A stretch of 64,000 nt of DNA from Cristatella mucedo (GCA_009760855.2 WPIO01000027.1:2472501-2536500); one strand, 5' to 3'. Shown: positions 1-44,717, counted from the stretch's first letter. Notes: a model not told the origin generated them from the letters alone. Numbers and translations: made by a program.

Positions 1-345
1 TCCCTGGAATGAAGGAGCGATGCAGCCAGATTAGCGGACCGCTGCAGCTACTGCTGTGCTACCAGTGCTGTACACCCATCCTCTTCAGCCCATCTCATCA
101 AACAGGCAGCGAGGCAAGCAGAATCATTCCGCACCCAGTACATCTTCTAGGCTAATGGCTCCTAGGCCTAGGCTCTCGGTTTGGGCTGACGGCTAGTCGG
201 GGCTGCAGTGGTGCAGTGGTAGGCAGAGGAGGCTGCTCTGAGGAGCAATCTCAAAAGTTGAGCAGCAAAAGTGTGACACAACTGAACCCACAACCCAATT
301 CATGCGTAACAACCGGAAGCATTAGTTGATGAATGTAGCATGTAT
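1..345. other. unassigned sequence at window start
   Basis: No gene, repeat family or splice-flanked coding stretch was recognised here. It lies 3' of the coiled-coil gene on the minus strand, so later exons or a 3' UTR of that gene could be here, but no exon fits the required phase clearly. Confidence 0.3.
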
Positions 346-650
346 GACCACATTTAAAAGGAACTTAAAAACACCTATTTAGGACAGCATTTAGTGGGTC
401 CCTGTGATTCGTCCTTCACGTGCTTATGTGTGCTGACACTGTGCATGCTGCCACTAACCACATTTGCATGCCGACCCTGTGCATGTCACCCCTAACCATG
501 TTATTCATTTTGTTTGTTTTTCAAGCATGATTTTACTTACCATTCAATTGCATTTCCCTTTGCAGCAAATGTAAAGCGCCTAGAAAGAGATTAAGTTCTC
601 TGAGGGCGCTTTATCAAGTACATTATTATTATTATTATTATTATTATTAT
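346..650 (+). mobile_element. L2/CR1-like LINE, 3' end fragment
   Basis: The stretch starts in the last codons of the LINE reverse transcriptase ORF (ACATTTAAAAGGAAC) and runs through its 3' UTR. It ends in the double hairpin with arms AAAGCGCC and GGCGCTTT followed by about ten ATT units. It matches the 3' end at 21730-22016 almost base for base. It is strongly 5'-truncated, as is usual for LINE insertions. Confidence 0.85.
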
Positions 651-750
651 GTACAGCCTAGCATACGTTTGCATAGTAATACAGCCGATTTGTAAATTGC
701 TGGTAAGGTCCAGCTACAACCGAAGGTGGCAAGGTGGACATCTAAGCCAG

Positions 751-753
<3 letters not shown>

Positions 754-825
<72 letters not shown>

Positions 826-1048
826 GTGAGAGAGAATGTCTGTGCGTGTCTGTGTGTGTCTCTCTATGTCTCTCTCTGTGTCTCTCTCTGTGTCTGCATG
901 TGTCCGTGTTTCTGTGTGTGTGTGTCTTTCTCTGTGTGTGTGTGTGTCTTTCTGTGTCTGTGTGTGTCTGAGTGTGTGTGTGTGTGTTTTGAGTGTGCAT
1001 GTGTCTGAGTGTGCGTGTGTCTGAGTGTGTCTGAGTGTGCGTGTGTCT

Positions 1049-1132
<84 letters not shown>
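754..1132 (+). repeat. compound (GT)n / (TCTCTGTG) microsatellite
   Basis: Two pure GT tracts (about 754-820 and 1051-1131) flank a degenerate middle built of GTGTCTCTCTGTG-like words. Long open frames of CV or HT repeats across it are composition artefacts. Confidence 0.95.
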
Positions 1133-3004
1133 CTACTGGCCCATGCACCAAGATGTACAGTTTTGCATTGCATGAAAATAAAACATTGCAATACCTCGCG
1201 AGTGAACGTACTGCAAGTTTCCATTAATCTAAAGCCGACAGCATTCTCGACCGGCACGCCAAGCAATGTGATCCACCGAAGCCAGAGGACCATACTAAAC
1301 ATGGAGCCTCATTCTTGAGCAAGCAGGCAGGGCACACTGCACGTACCACTCTAGGACAGTGTTCGACGAGAAACAAAAAGGCCAAGGGCACAGACAAAAA
1401 CGTCAGAGCCTATCAACGGAGATCGTGCTGTCACGAGCCGACAGGCCTCTGCTCCAACGGCCGACTGGGCTCATGGCAACGTAACGACTGCTCTCAAACA
1501 AGGTTTGCAAGCTATGCCTGCACGTACGAACGCAGGTCTGACAGGTAGCGCACAGCCGTGGTCAAAATCAAACGCACACAATTTCATACGCCTGTATCCT
1601 GCACCTGTCCTAGGCGTTGACTTCAGTAGCACGCACGACTGAATGCCCCCTCCCACCAAATGCAGTGCACATCCTTTCTCCTGCATATCTATCGTACCAG
1701 CACAACGTACGACAAAGAAGCACTATTACTGAGCACTACAGTAGCCGTATTCAGCTATGGCAGGCACAGTGGTGCCGGTAACCGTACGATCCGCACTTAT
1801 TACTTTTTTTTTAAGAAACAGCGGGTAAGCACAGCTGGGATCATCTGATTAAGCAGTCTTATGAGCAAAATTGGGGTTAGCCCGGCACCAAAGGTCAGAG
1901 AAGAGAGGGTGTTTCTCATGCCTCTCTTGCACCTTGCCTCCAGCTGAAACAGCGGCTGTGCTAAATCAGTCAGATTATGACCGACATACGTTACTAGCTG
2001 TTCTTGAATTGTAGCAGCTAGGAACCAATTACTCGATAACCTATGGCCGAGGCTGCATAAAAGCCACTGCCATGCAATACGAAGTCAGTTGTGTTCCCAG
2101 AGTGCTGGCCTCGGCTTTTCAGTTGATTTGAACTCCAGGCCATGGAGTCATTGGTGTGTGCGTCATGGCTGGCGTTGAATGCCTGTAACTCTCTGTTGCT
2201 ATCAAATAAGCTTATTTACGTTTTGGATGTGGAGTTGTTATGTCAAGCTATGTGCACTCTTCAATGCAGCAGTGTTGGTCTACTGTCGGCAAACCAACAT
2301 GCACTGGTGCCGCACCTACAAGTCTCTAGCAGTGATACCAATTTCAGGCATCGCCAGTATATGTCAAATCAGCTGAGATTAGCACTACTACAAACACTGC
2401 GTTTGCAGCCTTTCTTCTCTCCCGATATGGAAGCCAATACACGACCTGTGTAACACCGCCTTACCTGATATGCCAAGATGCCAAGAAAGAGATTCAGTTA
2501 TATTATGAAACTGTACAAATACCTTGTTAACATTAATGTTACTACTATTATTTGGACTATTGACCTTACGATTATGCTTAATGTCAACTGGCTGGTGAAC
2601 AGCCTCATTAATTATAAGCACGATTGAAACAATGACCTCGGGGGGGGGTCCACAGGATCCGTGATGTTAACCACTTGTTCACCGGGAACAGCTCAGGAAA
2701 AGCAGAGCCGTGGATAGGTAAATTCACATCGCACCGAATATTCTGCACATAGCTTCACAAAGGTAATAACGAGCTCAGCAATACAACATTCATGATAACT
2801 TTAAAAAACTTGCAGATGACATTGCCACCGTAGCTATCTGTATGACCGAGCAAATGCCTCTGAGAAAAAAATGCCTCTAGCAGGTTTAACCCAATCATGT
2901 AATCAACCACGGCCAGGCAAAGTGAGGGCAGTCTTATCCATAGACAGTCGGGTGAAGAGTGACAAGTGTGAAGACACCAACTAGTCAGGTCACGAGTGGC
3001 TCAC
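1133..3004. other. intergenic or intronic, no gene recognised
   Basis: Short frames here (for example the 103-codon plus-strand frame at 2142-2453) show no recognisable domain. A run of eight G begins near 2640. The stretch may be an intron of the minus-strand coiled-coil gene, whose last exon seen (3005-3099) ends in a good splice donor and must continue below 3005. Confidence 0.35.
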
Positions 3005-16769
<13,765 letters not shown>

Positions 16770-17900
16770 CGTGAACTTGTCTCCCTAGCAACCAACTGTT
16801 GCAAGAGTGCTAGTAAAGAACATAAGCTAGTTAAGCAGCAGGAAACAATGCACGCTACTAGGTAACTAGCATCAAACACAAAAGAAGGTTTCCAGCAAAC
16901 GACAGTAACGGGAAAGACGAACTGAGGACCTCCAGATGTGCAGGAGTGAACGTAAGTTAGTGATTGGTGTGCTGGGCCTCTCAATCAAACGTGCTCCTCT
17001 ATTGGCAGTCAGATTGCAAATTATTCCATCGTTTGCGTCGATTCGATAAATCTTTGTGATTTCATGCTACGGCAGAACATGTCACTTCTTTCAAACGGTG
17101 GTAAATTTTTAGAGCACACACTTCGGTTTCATTTCAGAATGTACAGGTAGATTATACGAATAGACTGAGGCTGCCAGCAGCTGAAACTCTGTCGAGTTGG
17201 TGAATCCATGGCCGCAAGCCTATACGAGCCACAAATGGATGCAGCTGATTTCCTTACTCTCACATTGGTGAGAAGGATGCCTTATATTCTTTTCTTCTTC
17301 TACGATAGCGAGCCATTAGTATGACATCGACCCACCAATCCACGCGAGCTAGTTTGACTTGCAAGAAAGGCGATTCACCATCTGAAGCTAGGAATGATGC
17401 AGCGCCAAAATCTCACTGATCGATACAAACTCAGTGCTGCCTACGCATATATATGTATATAATGACCGAATAACCACAGGTATGCCTAAAGTCTGTTCGA
17501 TAACCATGTAATGACACTCACAGTTAATCCTTCGATGAATAATCCCTTACGTCTACACGCCACAAGCACTGCAGTAGGATGTTCCCTGCACTACATCAGC
17601 ATCCCTGACATGGAGATGAATAACCGCCTATGATCGCACAAGTATCATACGACCCTCACCGAAAATGTCTCCTCTCACGACCCGAAAACGCATTATTTTG
17701 ACCAGTAACTTAGCTCATGCGACAGAGCGGCTACGAGAACTAGAGCAACATATTGATGCACCACCGACACGCATGGCTAGAGGCTGCTTGATAACGCAGT
17801 GCGTGGCAGCGTACGCTGCATACCTACACGGCTCTGTTCGTTGGAATTTGTTTTCGCCGCCACATTCAACGACGCTATGCCGGCACCGCAGTTACCTGTA
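16770..17900. other. upstream region of the coiled-coil gene
   Basis: Probably contains the promoter of the minus-strand coiled-coil gene, but no core element stands out. Nothing else was recognised. Confidence 0.3.
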
Positions 17901-17920
17901 GCGACTGAGCAGCTGCTTTT

Positions 17921-18169
17921 GATTGGTTGTTAATAATCTCTCTGCTTGCGTGATAGGCTAGATAGAGTCTCGGTAGCTCCAGTGCCTCCTAAACGTGTTA
18001 GAAACGGAATCGCTCGTCAAGCTATTCTATTGGTTGGCAAAGCGTGGGTGAGGCATTGTCTTTCCGTTTGAGGGACCGCCTCCGGGATTAAGTGGCCGCT
18101 ACGCTTACTTAAGCGATACCGGTATTTGCTCTAACACTTTCCACCTGCCGTCGCCGTGCGTCTCTCATC
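17921..18169 (+). promoter_or_regulatory. candidate plus-strand promoter and noncoding first exon
   Basis: Two inverted CCAAT boxes (ATTGG at 17922-17926 and 18029-18033) precede a GC-rich stretch with a pyrimidine word CTAACACTTTCCACC that could be a TOP-like transcription start. A near-perfect plus-strand donor ATC|GTAAGT lies at 18169/18170. No downstream exon was identified, so the gene it would serve is unknown. Confidence 0.35.
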
Positions 18170-18934
18170 GTAAGTTCTCTTCATTGATTTTTATTTTGGA
18201 ACTTCAATACCTCATTTTTGAAGATACGAGACGTTTTCTTGCGCCCGCGGCGCATGTACGTTTTGGTAATTTAGCTCAGCTGCTCCCTCCCCCCCCCCGG
18301 CTCACCCCGCGTAACGGTAACGGCGGGCGCGTGCGAGTCGATATGCCCGCGTTTTCAGCTTGGAAGGGCCGGCGAGCGTGCTCGGCACTTTTCAGTGGTA
18401 GGGGCTCACGGGCGCGCGCGTGCGTGCGTGAAGAGAAAAGATGACAAAGCATACGAGTTGCGCGGCGACGCGTGTATTTTCGCATGCGAGTAACGAGCTT
18501 ACGCTTAGCTGAGACGTAGTAAGTGTTACGACACAGCATGGCTGCGTGTACGCGGCTGTTGGGTGCTCGGTTCGGCAGCTCCGACAGACGGAGGAGGAAA
18601 AGATGACAGCAGAGCATCCACACAGGCCGGCCGACTGGCTGAAAGGAAGAAACATGCGACGATTGGGATCATGTGACCCTCGCAGTAATCAGCCGGCCGT
18701 GCTGGCATCTAGCCTAGGGCGGCAGCACCTGGATACATGTCGAGGCAGCTGCTGATCCGAAGCAGCTGACGTTAGGGGAAATGGATCGTCAGCTTGGGCG
18801 GCTCGGGCGAGTCATACCCAGGCGCCCACACAAACGCTTTTAATAAAATTGTACGTCCACTCAAAGAAATTAAGTCGTTGACAAATGTACCACCGCATAC
18901 CGGACGAAAATTTCCAACCACGAGGTACTTACTC

Positions 18935-19011
18935 ACCATTACTATTTCAACTAATACGGCATCGTATATGCAAGTAGCCAGCTCACTTTCTGCTACTGGT
19001 ACTGTGCCCAT
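18935..19011 (-). other. left arm of a diverged inverted duplication
   Basis: The minus-strand reading TVPVAESELATCIYDAVL is matched by TVPIAKSELAGSINGAVL on the plus strand at about 19088-19150. By eye about three quarters of the bases agree. This arm has an acceptor-like CACAG before it and a strong donor ATG|GTGAGTAAG at its end, so it may be an exon of an unknown gene. Confidence 0.4.
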
Positions 19012-19087
19012 AGTAGGCTGTTCAAAACGGTAACCAGCGTCTGTTTCTATTTAAGTTGAATAGACTCGTGTTAGATTTAGCTTTTTC

Positions 19088-19155
19088 CCCCACAGTTCCC
19101 ATAGCAAAAAGTGAATTGGCTGGATCCATAAACGGTGCGGTATTAACTGACTTTT
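19088..19155 (+). other. right arm of a diverged inverted duplication
   Basis: It is preceded by a pyrimidine tract and acceptor CCCCCACAG and reads TVPIAKSELAGSINGAVLT on the plus strand. It is the partner of the minus-strand arm at 18935-19011. No product can be named. Confidence 0.4.
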
Positions 19156-19159
19156 TTTG

Positions 19160-20435
19160 CTGCGAGCACCAACTTCACACTGTACAGGCAGTAGATTCTT
19201 CGTGGAACATGTGGCTCAGCATTCAACGCTCGAGCCACAAGCTCTGCGGCTTGTGCGACCGAATACCAATTAAAGCTCATGCACCATCGCCGTGCTTAGA
19301 CAAGTATGGAATGGCAGATTTTCAAAGCGCCAGTAAGAGATAATTGGACGCAGCGTATGCAGTGTGAAGCTGAAAGGAGAATTGTAAATCAGTGACGTAA
19401 GAGAGACGGTGGTACTAACATTAATATTTGCATTACTATTTAAATTGTGTAACACTTGGAAATTATTTATCATAAATTAGTTATGGCTATACAAAAGACG
19501 ATTTAAATATTTTCGTATACAACTTGAAAAGTCTCATGCAAAGAGCTACTTAATTAGCACGAGGAAGCGCTTCAGAATGGCAAATGGAAATAAAACCATG
19601 GGAATATGAATTGGACAGTGAAATTGAAGTACGGTGTACCTAAAGGAAAGATGAATCAAGAGTGTGCTTTCGGAAGCAAACAAATGAACAAGAATGAACC
19701 GTTTGAAGATTACGGCTCCAATGCTCGCGTTTAGCCACGTCTATGCTGTCGTTTCCGTACTTTCTCCTTTGGTCAATGTGGCCTACGCTACCAGCTCTTG
19801 GGGGGCCGTTTTTCCTCTGACGAAATGCGAAATGTTTCAGTTTCTTAGCTAAGAAAGGCAAAAGCGAAGACTAGATGACGAATCAGAAGTCAGTCTGTAA
19901 GCCCCGCTTCCTTTGCATTGCAAAAAACGCAGGATAATACCAAGTATTGACATATCTATTAATAGCGGTTGCTTTACTTAAGCATACCGAGAAAGCTCAT
20001 GTTTTGGGAGACGGCAGCATAAATTACCGCGCTCGCATATCTCGTCGGTTGAGCGTGACTAAAGAGATCGGAGATAAGTTAAGCAGACTGATTTTTTTCT
20101 GTGGGCAGAGCGTATTGGTCAACGGGCGGAAAACTCTGGCATACGCAAACGAACTGTGTAGGCGCCTTGCTCCGTTGAAATATGGAAAACAGACTGTGTA
20201 GACGGGGCTACTGGCGCCCACTTCCTGAATATCGCAGTCATTCAGTCTCCTAGCCTGCAAGATGTATGAAGTTGTATATTCTAAAGCGCCTAGCGCGTAG
20301 CTGGGTCAGTCGACACGTGTAGACAATAACTCGCTGAAGAATGTTTTTCTGTTAGCGCATTCAGTTCATACCCTAGTTCAAGCAGAGCTGGCCTCAAGTA
20401 TTTTTGGAGTTATACTCCACATCTGCCGGCCTTCG
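19160..20435. other. intergenic, nothing recognised
   Basis: An 84-codon plus-strand frame at 19947-20201 starts with a hydrophobic stretch (MTYLLIAVALL) but has no family resemblance I know and no splice support. I do not call it a gene. Confidence 0.35.
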
Positions 20436-20555
20436 TACCACTAACCATTCGATCATGCTTCTTTTGCAGCAAATTTAAAGTGCCAAGAAAGAGATGATGA
20501 ATTCTTTGAGGGCGCCTTAACAAATATATTATTAGTATTATTACTATTATTATTA
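20436..20555 (+). mobile_element. LINE 3' end fragment
   Basis: It contains CTAACCATTCGATCATGCTTC, GCAGCAAATTTAAAGTGCC, AAGAAAGAGATGATGAATTC and TTTGAGGGCGCC followed by ATT repeats: the 3' hairpin of the resident LINE in an older copy. Confidence 0.75.
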
Positions 20556-20654
20556 TTGCTGTTACTATTTTACCTCCGGTCATTAATGGCTCCGCGTAAC
20601 AAAGGTCAAGCTCAAACCACTGCACATTCTGCATATGCATTCACCCCAGCCCCC

Positions 20655-20852
<198 letters not shown>

Positions 20853-20969
20853 CGTGAGAAAAGATGCAATATTTATTTATAACCACGCATTCAGCAGATG
20901 AGCATAGCCACATTAAAGAGGCATCTGACACCCAGTGAATGACGTCAAGTCAGTGGAGACGTATCTACA

Positions 20970-22016
20970 CGTAGAAACAAATATTGGCAATAGGTTATAT
21001 TCTCTCAACTCACTTGCTGCATGCATTGATGACATCCGCACATGGATGGCAGCAAGTTTTTTAAAACTAAACGATGATAAAACTAACTTACTAGTTATGG
21101 GCAAACCCAGTGTGATTCAGAGATTGGAAAAGCTGACTCTCAAAATTGGCTCTGCCGAATCAGCTCGAAATCTAGGTGTCATATTCCAAAGCGACCTCTC
21201 GTTAGACGACCATATCAGCTCCACAGTCAAATCTGCCTATTTTCAGCTTCATAACATTGCTAAAATTAGGGCTTGTTTAGATAACGATACCACGTCCAAG
21301 TCGGTCCATGCATTCGTGATATCCAGTCTCGACTTCTGCAACTCACAGCTTACTGGCCTCCCAGCATGTGCGATCAGGCGATTGCAGCTGGTGCAAAACT
21401 CAGCAGCTAGGCTTGTCTGTCGTGAGCGTCGCAGTTGCCACATTACTCCACTTCTCGCCGACCTGCACTGGCTACCAGTCAAGCAACGGATTGACTTCAA
21501 GGTTTTGTCGCTCACTTGTTGGTCCCTTCATTCTTTGGCTCCAGCCTATCTCTCAGATCTACTCCCCCACCAGGCCAAGCATCGTACCACCCGCTTTTCG
21601 GAATCCAACAGTCTAGAAATACCTCGTACAAACCTTAAACCCTTTGGAGACCGTGCATTTAGTTCATATGCTCCCAAAGCCTGGAACTCCCTCCCGACCT
21701 GCGTCAAAACATCCCCTGACCTGACCACATTTAAAAGGAACCTAAAAACACACCTATTTAGGACAGCATTTAGTGGGTCCCTGTGATTCGTCCTTGATGT
21801 GCTTATGCGTGCTGACACTGTGCATGCTGCCACTAACCACATTTGCATGCTGACCCTGTGCATGACACCCCTAACCATATTATTCATTTTGTTTGTTTTT
21901 CAAACATGATCTTACTTACCATTCAATTGCATTTCCCTTTGTAGCAAATGTAAAGCGCCTAGAAAGAGATTAAGTTCTCTGAGGGCGCTTTATCAAGTGC
22001 ATTATTATTATTATAT
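20970..22016 (+). mobile_element. young L2/CR1-like LINE, 5'-truncated, intact 3' end
   Basis: An open frame runs to the stop TGA at 21784-21786 and codes the end of the RT and the C-terminal domain: AACIDDIRTWMAASFLKLND, LGVIFQSDLSLDDHI, HAFVISSLDFCNSQLTGLP, LQLVQNSAARLVCRER, DLHWLPVKQRIDFKVLSLT, LKTHLFRTAF. The RT palm with YADD is missing because of 5' truncation. The 3' UTR ends in the hairpin 21952-21991 and four ATT units. It is nearly identical to 60262-60974, so insertion was recent. Confidence 0.92.
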
Positions 22017-22082
22017 GTCAACTGAAGCGTCTGAACGAGTCACGCTGCTCTGGTCAACGCTATAATCTGTAATCACAAGCAA

Positions 22083-22266
22083 ATAATTAAAAATAAATAC
22101 TAGCTGATTTAACAGCCTCTTTTTATAGCGACAGAAAGCCTTGACGGCTATCACCACCGCTTGCAGTGGCGATAAAGGATCGCCCGCCACAGGATTCAAA
22201 CCCACGACCTCGGAGCCGAGGTCGTGAAAAGCAATCGCCTTACCTAGTGAGCCATAACGGCTAGTC
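22083..22266 (-). mobile_element. tRNA-headed SINE, family B
   Basis: On the minus strand it has head AGCCGTTATGGCTCACTAGG, two arms CCTCGGCTCCGAGG, B box GTGGGTTTGAATCC, body GCGATCCTTTATCGCCACTG and GAGGCTGTTAAATCAGCTAG, then A-rich TATTTATTTTTAA. It faces away from the SINE beginning at 22310. Confidence 0.85.
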
Positions 22267-22309
22267 TCAGAGTATCTTAAGCTTGTACGAAATCGCAAAC
22301 ATGAATCAG

Positions 22310-22470
22310 ATTATGTCAGGCCCAGTGGTTAAGATGCTCACCCCAATCAAGGTCAAAGTGAATGATTTTTTGATGGCCGAGGTCATGGGTTCAACCACGT
22401 GGCAAATGTGAAGCGCCTGAATAGATATTAAGTTCTCTTAGGGTGCTATACAAATGAATTGTATATATAT
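22310..22470 (+). mobile_element. tRNA-headed SINE, family A
   Basis: It has head GGCCCAGTGGTTAAGATGCTC, B box ATGGGTTCAACC, tail GAAGCGCCTGAATAGATATT and TTCTCTTAGGGTGCTATACAA, then TATA repeats. It has an insertion of about 20 bases between the boxes relative to other copies. Confidence 0.85.
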
Positions 22471-22537
22471 GCAATATATAAATATATATAAAAATATGTA
22501 TATATATATATATATAAATATATATATATATTTTTAG
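22463..22537 (+). repeat. (TA)n-rich tract after the SINE tail
   Basis: Interrupted TA repeats that probably expanded from the SINE's own 3' tail. Confidence 0.8.
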
Positions 22538-22539
22538 TT

Positions 22540-23450
22540 CACAATAATCACAATAAATGAATCGTGACGGCACTGGGGGGGGGCAGAAACAAAATTTAGG
22601 GCCGCCAATGGCTGGCTGGCCTGTTTTTCAATAACCATGACTGTGCAGTGTCTCACTGGTTCGGCTAGTGGCACAACCCCTGCGCCTGACGCCGAACCCC
22701 AGGCGATGGTAAAGACCGCACGAAAAATGTCGAAAGCACTCACGTCCGACTTCACGACACCTCGCTTGGACATTTAGAAGGAGGCTAAACCCGCACCAGC
22801 TCCTCACAGCGCTTGCTTCGTTCCTGTTATTTGTCCTTTCTGTGCATGCTATCCACAGTAGGTCCCTGTCACTTTTCGGTTTTGTAAGTAACTTTGCCAA
22901 TTTCCCTGCATTCGAAGTTGATCGTTTATCTTGCGTTTGTAATTAATGGTAACTTGAAAGTTAAAACAGATAAACGTTTAAATATTTCAAGTTATCTACA
23001 TTTTTATTCAAAAAGTAACTTTGCAGCTCGACAAAGCTTCGATCAATTAAGCATAATCAAGCTCAGCACTCATTTCGTCTTTACTGGATATCAGTGATAA
23101 TTCACAAAGCCTCTTCTGCCCTATAGCTGAGCGTAAATAGGATTGGACAAGTTTCAATTTAGAGGAACTGTGCTGTCAGCTTGCAACGCTGACAAGCTTT
23201 GAGTGAAAGATTCGTAAAGCGACAATCACATTCGGGGAAATCTCGGCGATGCCGGATTTCAGAATATAATACAACGCATCACAGACTCTCGTGCACTCGG
23301 ATGAGAGTAAATTCAAAAGTGACCGAAGCTTCCTACCAGCTGCTCAAAAATGTAAGTATTTGACTCGTTCGTGTACTTATCCGAGGCTCCCTGTGGGCTC
23401 ACTTGATGGCACTGGCTATCACTACAAAACTGGCATGCTTCCTTTCCAGC
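22540..23450. other. intergenic, nothing recognised
   Basis: A run of nine G near 22575 and no coding or repeat feature that I can support. Confidence 0.4.
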
Positions 23451-23454
23451 TTAT

Positions 23455-23600
23455 GTGGAGTGTTTAGAAATAATTCCTTTCTCTTGGGGCACTATACAAA
23501 TCTGTTTGATCATGTTTCCTATTTAGCATATATAAAGTGCCTAGAAAGAGATTAAGTTCTCTGAGGTCGCTATACAAATATGTTATAATTAATATTAGGA
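23455..23600 (+). mobile_element. two LINE/SINE 3' tails in tandem
   Basis: A decayed tail (TTTAGAAATAATTCC...CTTGGGGCACTATACAAATC) is followed by a better one, AAAGTGCCTAGAAAGAGATT and TTCTCTGAGGTCGCTATACAA. Confidence 0.7.
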
Positions 23601-24620
23601 TATGACGCCTGCAGTCCAGCCAGCTTGAGCTTTGGTGTCAGCTGCCATGACTGTACTCTCGTTTAGTTCCAGATATCCAGAGCCCTGGATGAGGTGACAC
23701 ATCTCTCAGTAATCTAAGTCGCCGTAAGCCTGCCGCAATACTATAGCGGGAATTGAGCCGAGGAAACCACACATTAACTGATGCAGCCAATCGCGGGTAG
23801 GCTGACGGTCCGCGAGAGATCACGGTCCATTGGGAACGGTGAGTAATGTGCCTAGTTGGTAGCTTCCCCATAGCTGTGAGCTTAGGTCGTACTCTCGGGC
23901 CCACATTCTATTTGCCACCTGCTCAGTCGCATGCCCAAACTGAACCAGGCCAGGCTTGCAGCACCGTTATCCTGTACCAGCAGATAGCACACGAAACTTT
24001 AGTCGGGAGCTTTCGATGTTACTTCTTAACGGACGACAGTGTCTCTCATTCCAGTGCAGTTCGCTCTCGAGTGTCACCTGAAGAGTTCGTTAGCTGAGCT
24101 CCATTTATGCTAACTATATGCAGTGCATCTGCCTTATATGCCGAGTACCGCCCAGACAAACCCGAGACACCTATACCCAGTGCTCTGGAATCTGGTCACT
24201 GCTCTGCGATAGTCAATCATTAATAAGCGGAGATAAAGTGAGATTTATATGGCAAGTGAAGCCTGCCGGGGTTGGATCGCCAGCACCAACATCCAGCACA
24301 TTGAACAGTAGCAGCTAGTGGGAGCTTAGTAGCTGCTGCTCTTTGCCACGGCTCAAGCATAAATTGAAAGACCACGCCCACCTCAATCCATAGGCAGCAG
24401 CTGCTGGAGCAGGACTTGGCGTAGGATGAGTGGGACCACCTCAGCTCGACTCAATTCACAACCAGCTCCAATGAAGGCAGGCCTAAACACAGTGAGCAGT
24501 GGCCAGCGACTGCTACTGCTGCCACTGGCTGTGCACAAGCAGTCAGACTGATGCAAAGAAGCAACGTAGACAACCTGTGAGTGTGTGCTCGCGCGTGTGT
24601 GTGTGTGTCAGTGTGTGCTC

Positions 24621-24658
<38 letters not shown>

Positions 24659-25323
24659 ATGGGCTCTGATCGCAATGTCCACAGAAAAAGGCCACGAGCC
24701 GTAACGTCTTTTTTACTTGTTAGAACAAACATGTTACACATGCATATGCACACGGGTAGGTTACAAGCGCCAATATCCTGCAGCATGCCGGCGACCGTCG
24801 GGTTTCGTTGACCGCGGGCTGCTGACGCCCACGACAAGCAGCTGCTGCTGCACCAAAACCGCGCCTTTGCCGTGACGAAGCCCAGGCGCCTTACACCGAG
24901 AATCGATCAACCTCAACGACTTGGCATTGCGAGACACCTGCGGCCATAAGCATGCCATCGTGGTTGCTCTACGGGAACTCTAAGAACCTTAATAATAATT
25001 TTCACAAGCAGGCAGCTCCCCCGTCGTGTTGCTGCTGTCGCTGCTGCAAAGTCGCCGACGGCCGCAGAGCTACAAAACGCAGCGCAGCCCTTCGCCTGGA
25101 CTGGGCACCTCAAACGGCTCAGATGCGCAGGGCTGCCTGTGGTTTCCGAAAAGCAAGCCGTCAGTCCACGACGTACGGTAGTAACAACAACATAGTGCTC
25201 GAATGCGGCTTGCTTGCGGCGCCTCAGGCAACACCACCGCCAGCGGAGCTTCAAGCTCCCCCCCTTAACCCGCCCTGCTGCCTGCCTGCCAGCCATCTTG
25301 GGGTGGGCAGCCGACGAGACGCT
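23601..25323. other. 3' flank of the tropomyosin gene
   Basis: This should hold the tropomyosin 3' UTR and poly(A) site, but I saw no clear AATAAA on the minus strand in the first few hundred bases. It includes the GT tract at 24592-24658. The long plus-strand frame 24952-25665 overlaps the terminal tropomyosin exon and is a GC-composition artefact. Confidence 0.4.
24592..24658 (+). repeat. (GT)n microsatellite
   Basis: GT dinucleotides with two GCTCGCG interruptions. Confidence 0.9.
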
Positions 25324-44452
<19,129 letters not shown>

Positions 44453-44692
44453 GGCCGCCATTGCTCACGAATGCGTGTAAGACGAAATCTCTCACGAGCA
44501 GCTTTCCGACGAGTCGAGCGAGCGAGCGGGCGCGTGCTTCTCGCGTAGTCGGCGCTGAATGGACCGACGCGGGTGCTAAGGAAGGTCATAAGAATATAAG
44601 AAAAGAAACTTGATACTCTAGACGCCCGCCGCCGAGCAACCCGTCTGCGAAGGGGCGAAATAATTGGACCGGCGCGCTAAGTCGAGGTAAAA

Positions 44693-44717
44693 CCATATAT
44701 CGGCAAGCCGTATAAGG
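44693..44717. promoter_or_regulatory. pair of near-CArG motifs upstream of exon 1a
   Basis: CCATATATCGG (44693-44703) and CCGTATAAGG (44708-44717) each differ from a CArG box at one position. They lie about 240-265 bases upstream of the exon 1a start. They may be weak SRF sites of the long-form promoter; the first could also act as a TATA element. Confidence 0.45.

Noticed and set aside
647-1318. Several open frames of CV, HT or TH repeats on both strands
   Set aside because: They are translations of the GT microsatellite with no coding signature.
23601-25323. Search for a second tropomyosin exon 9
   Set aside because: No minus-strand stretch with an acceptor and a DELxxxKxxY-like reading was found downstream of exon 9.
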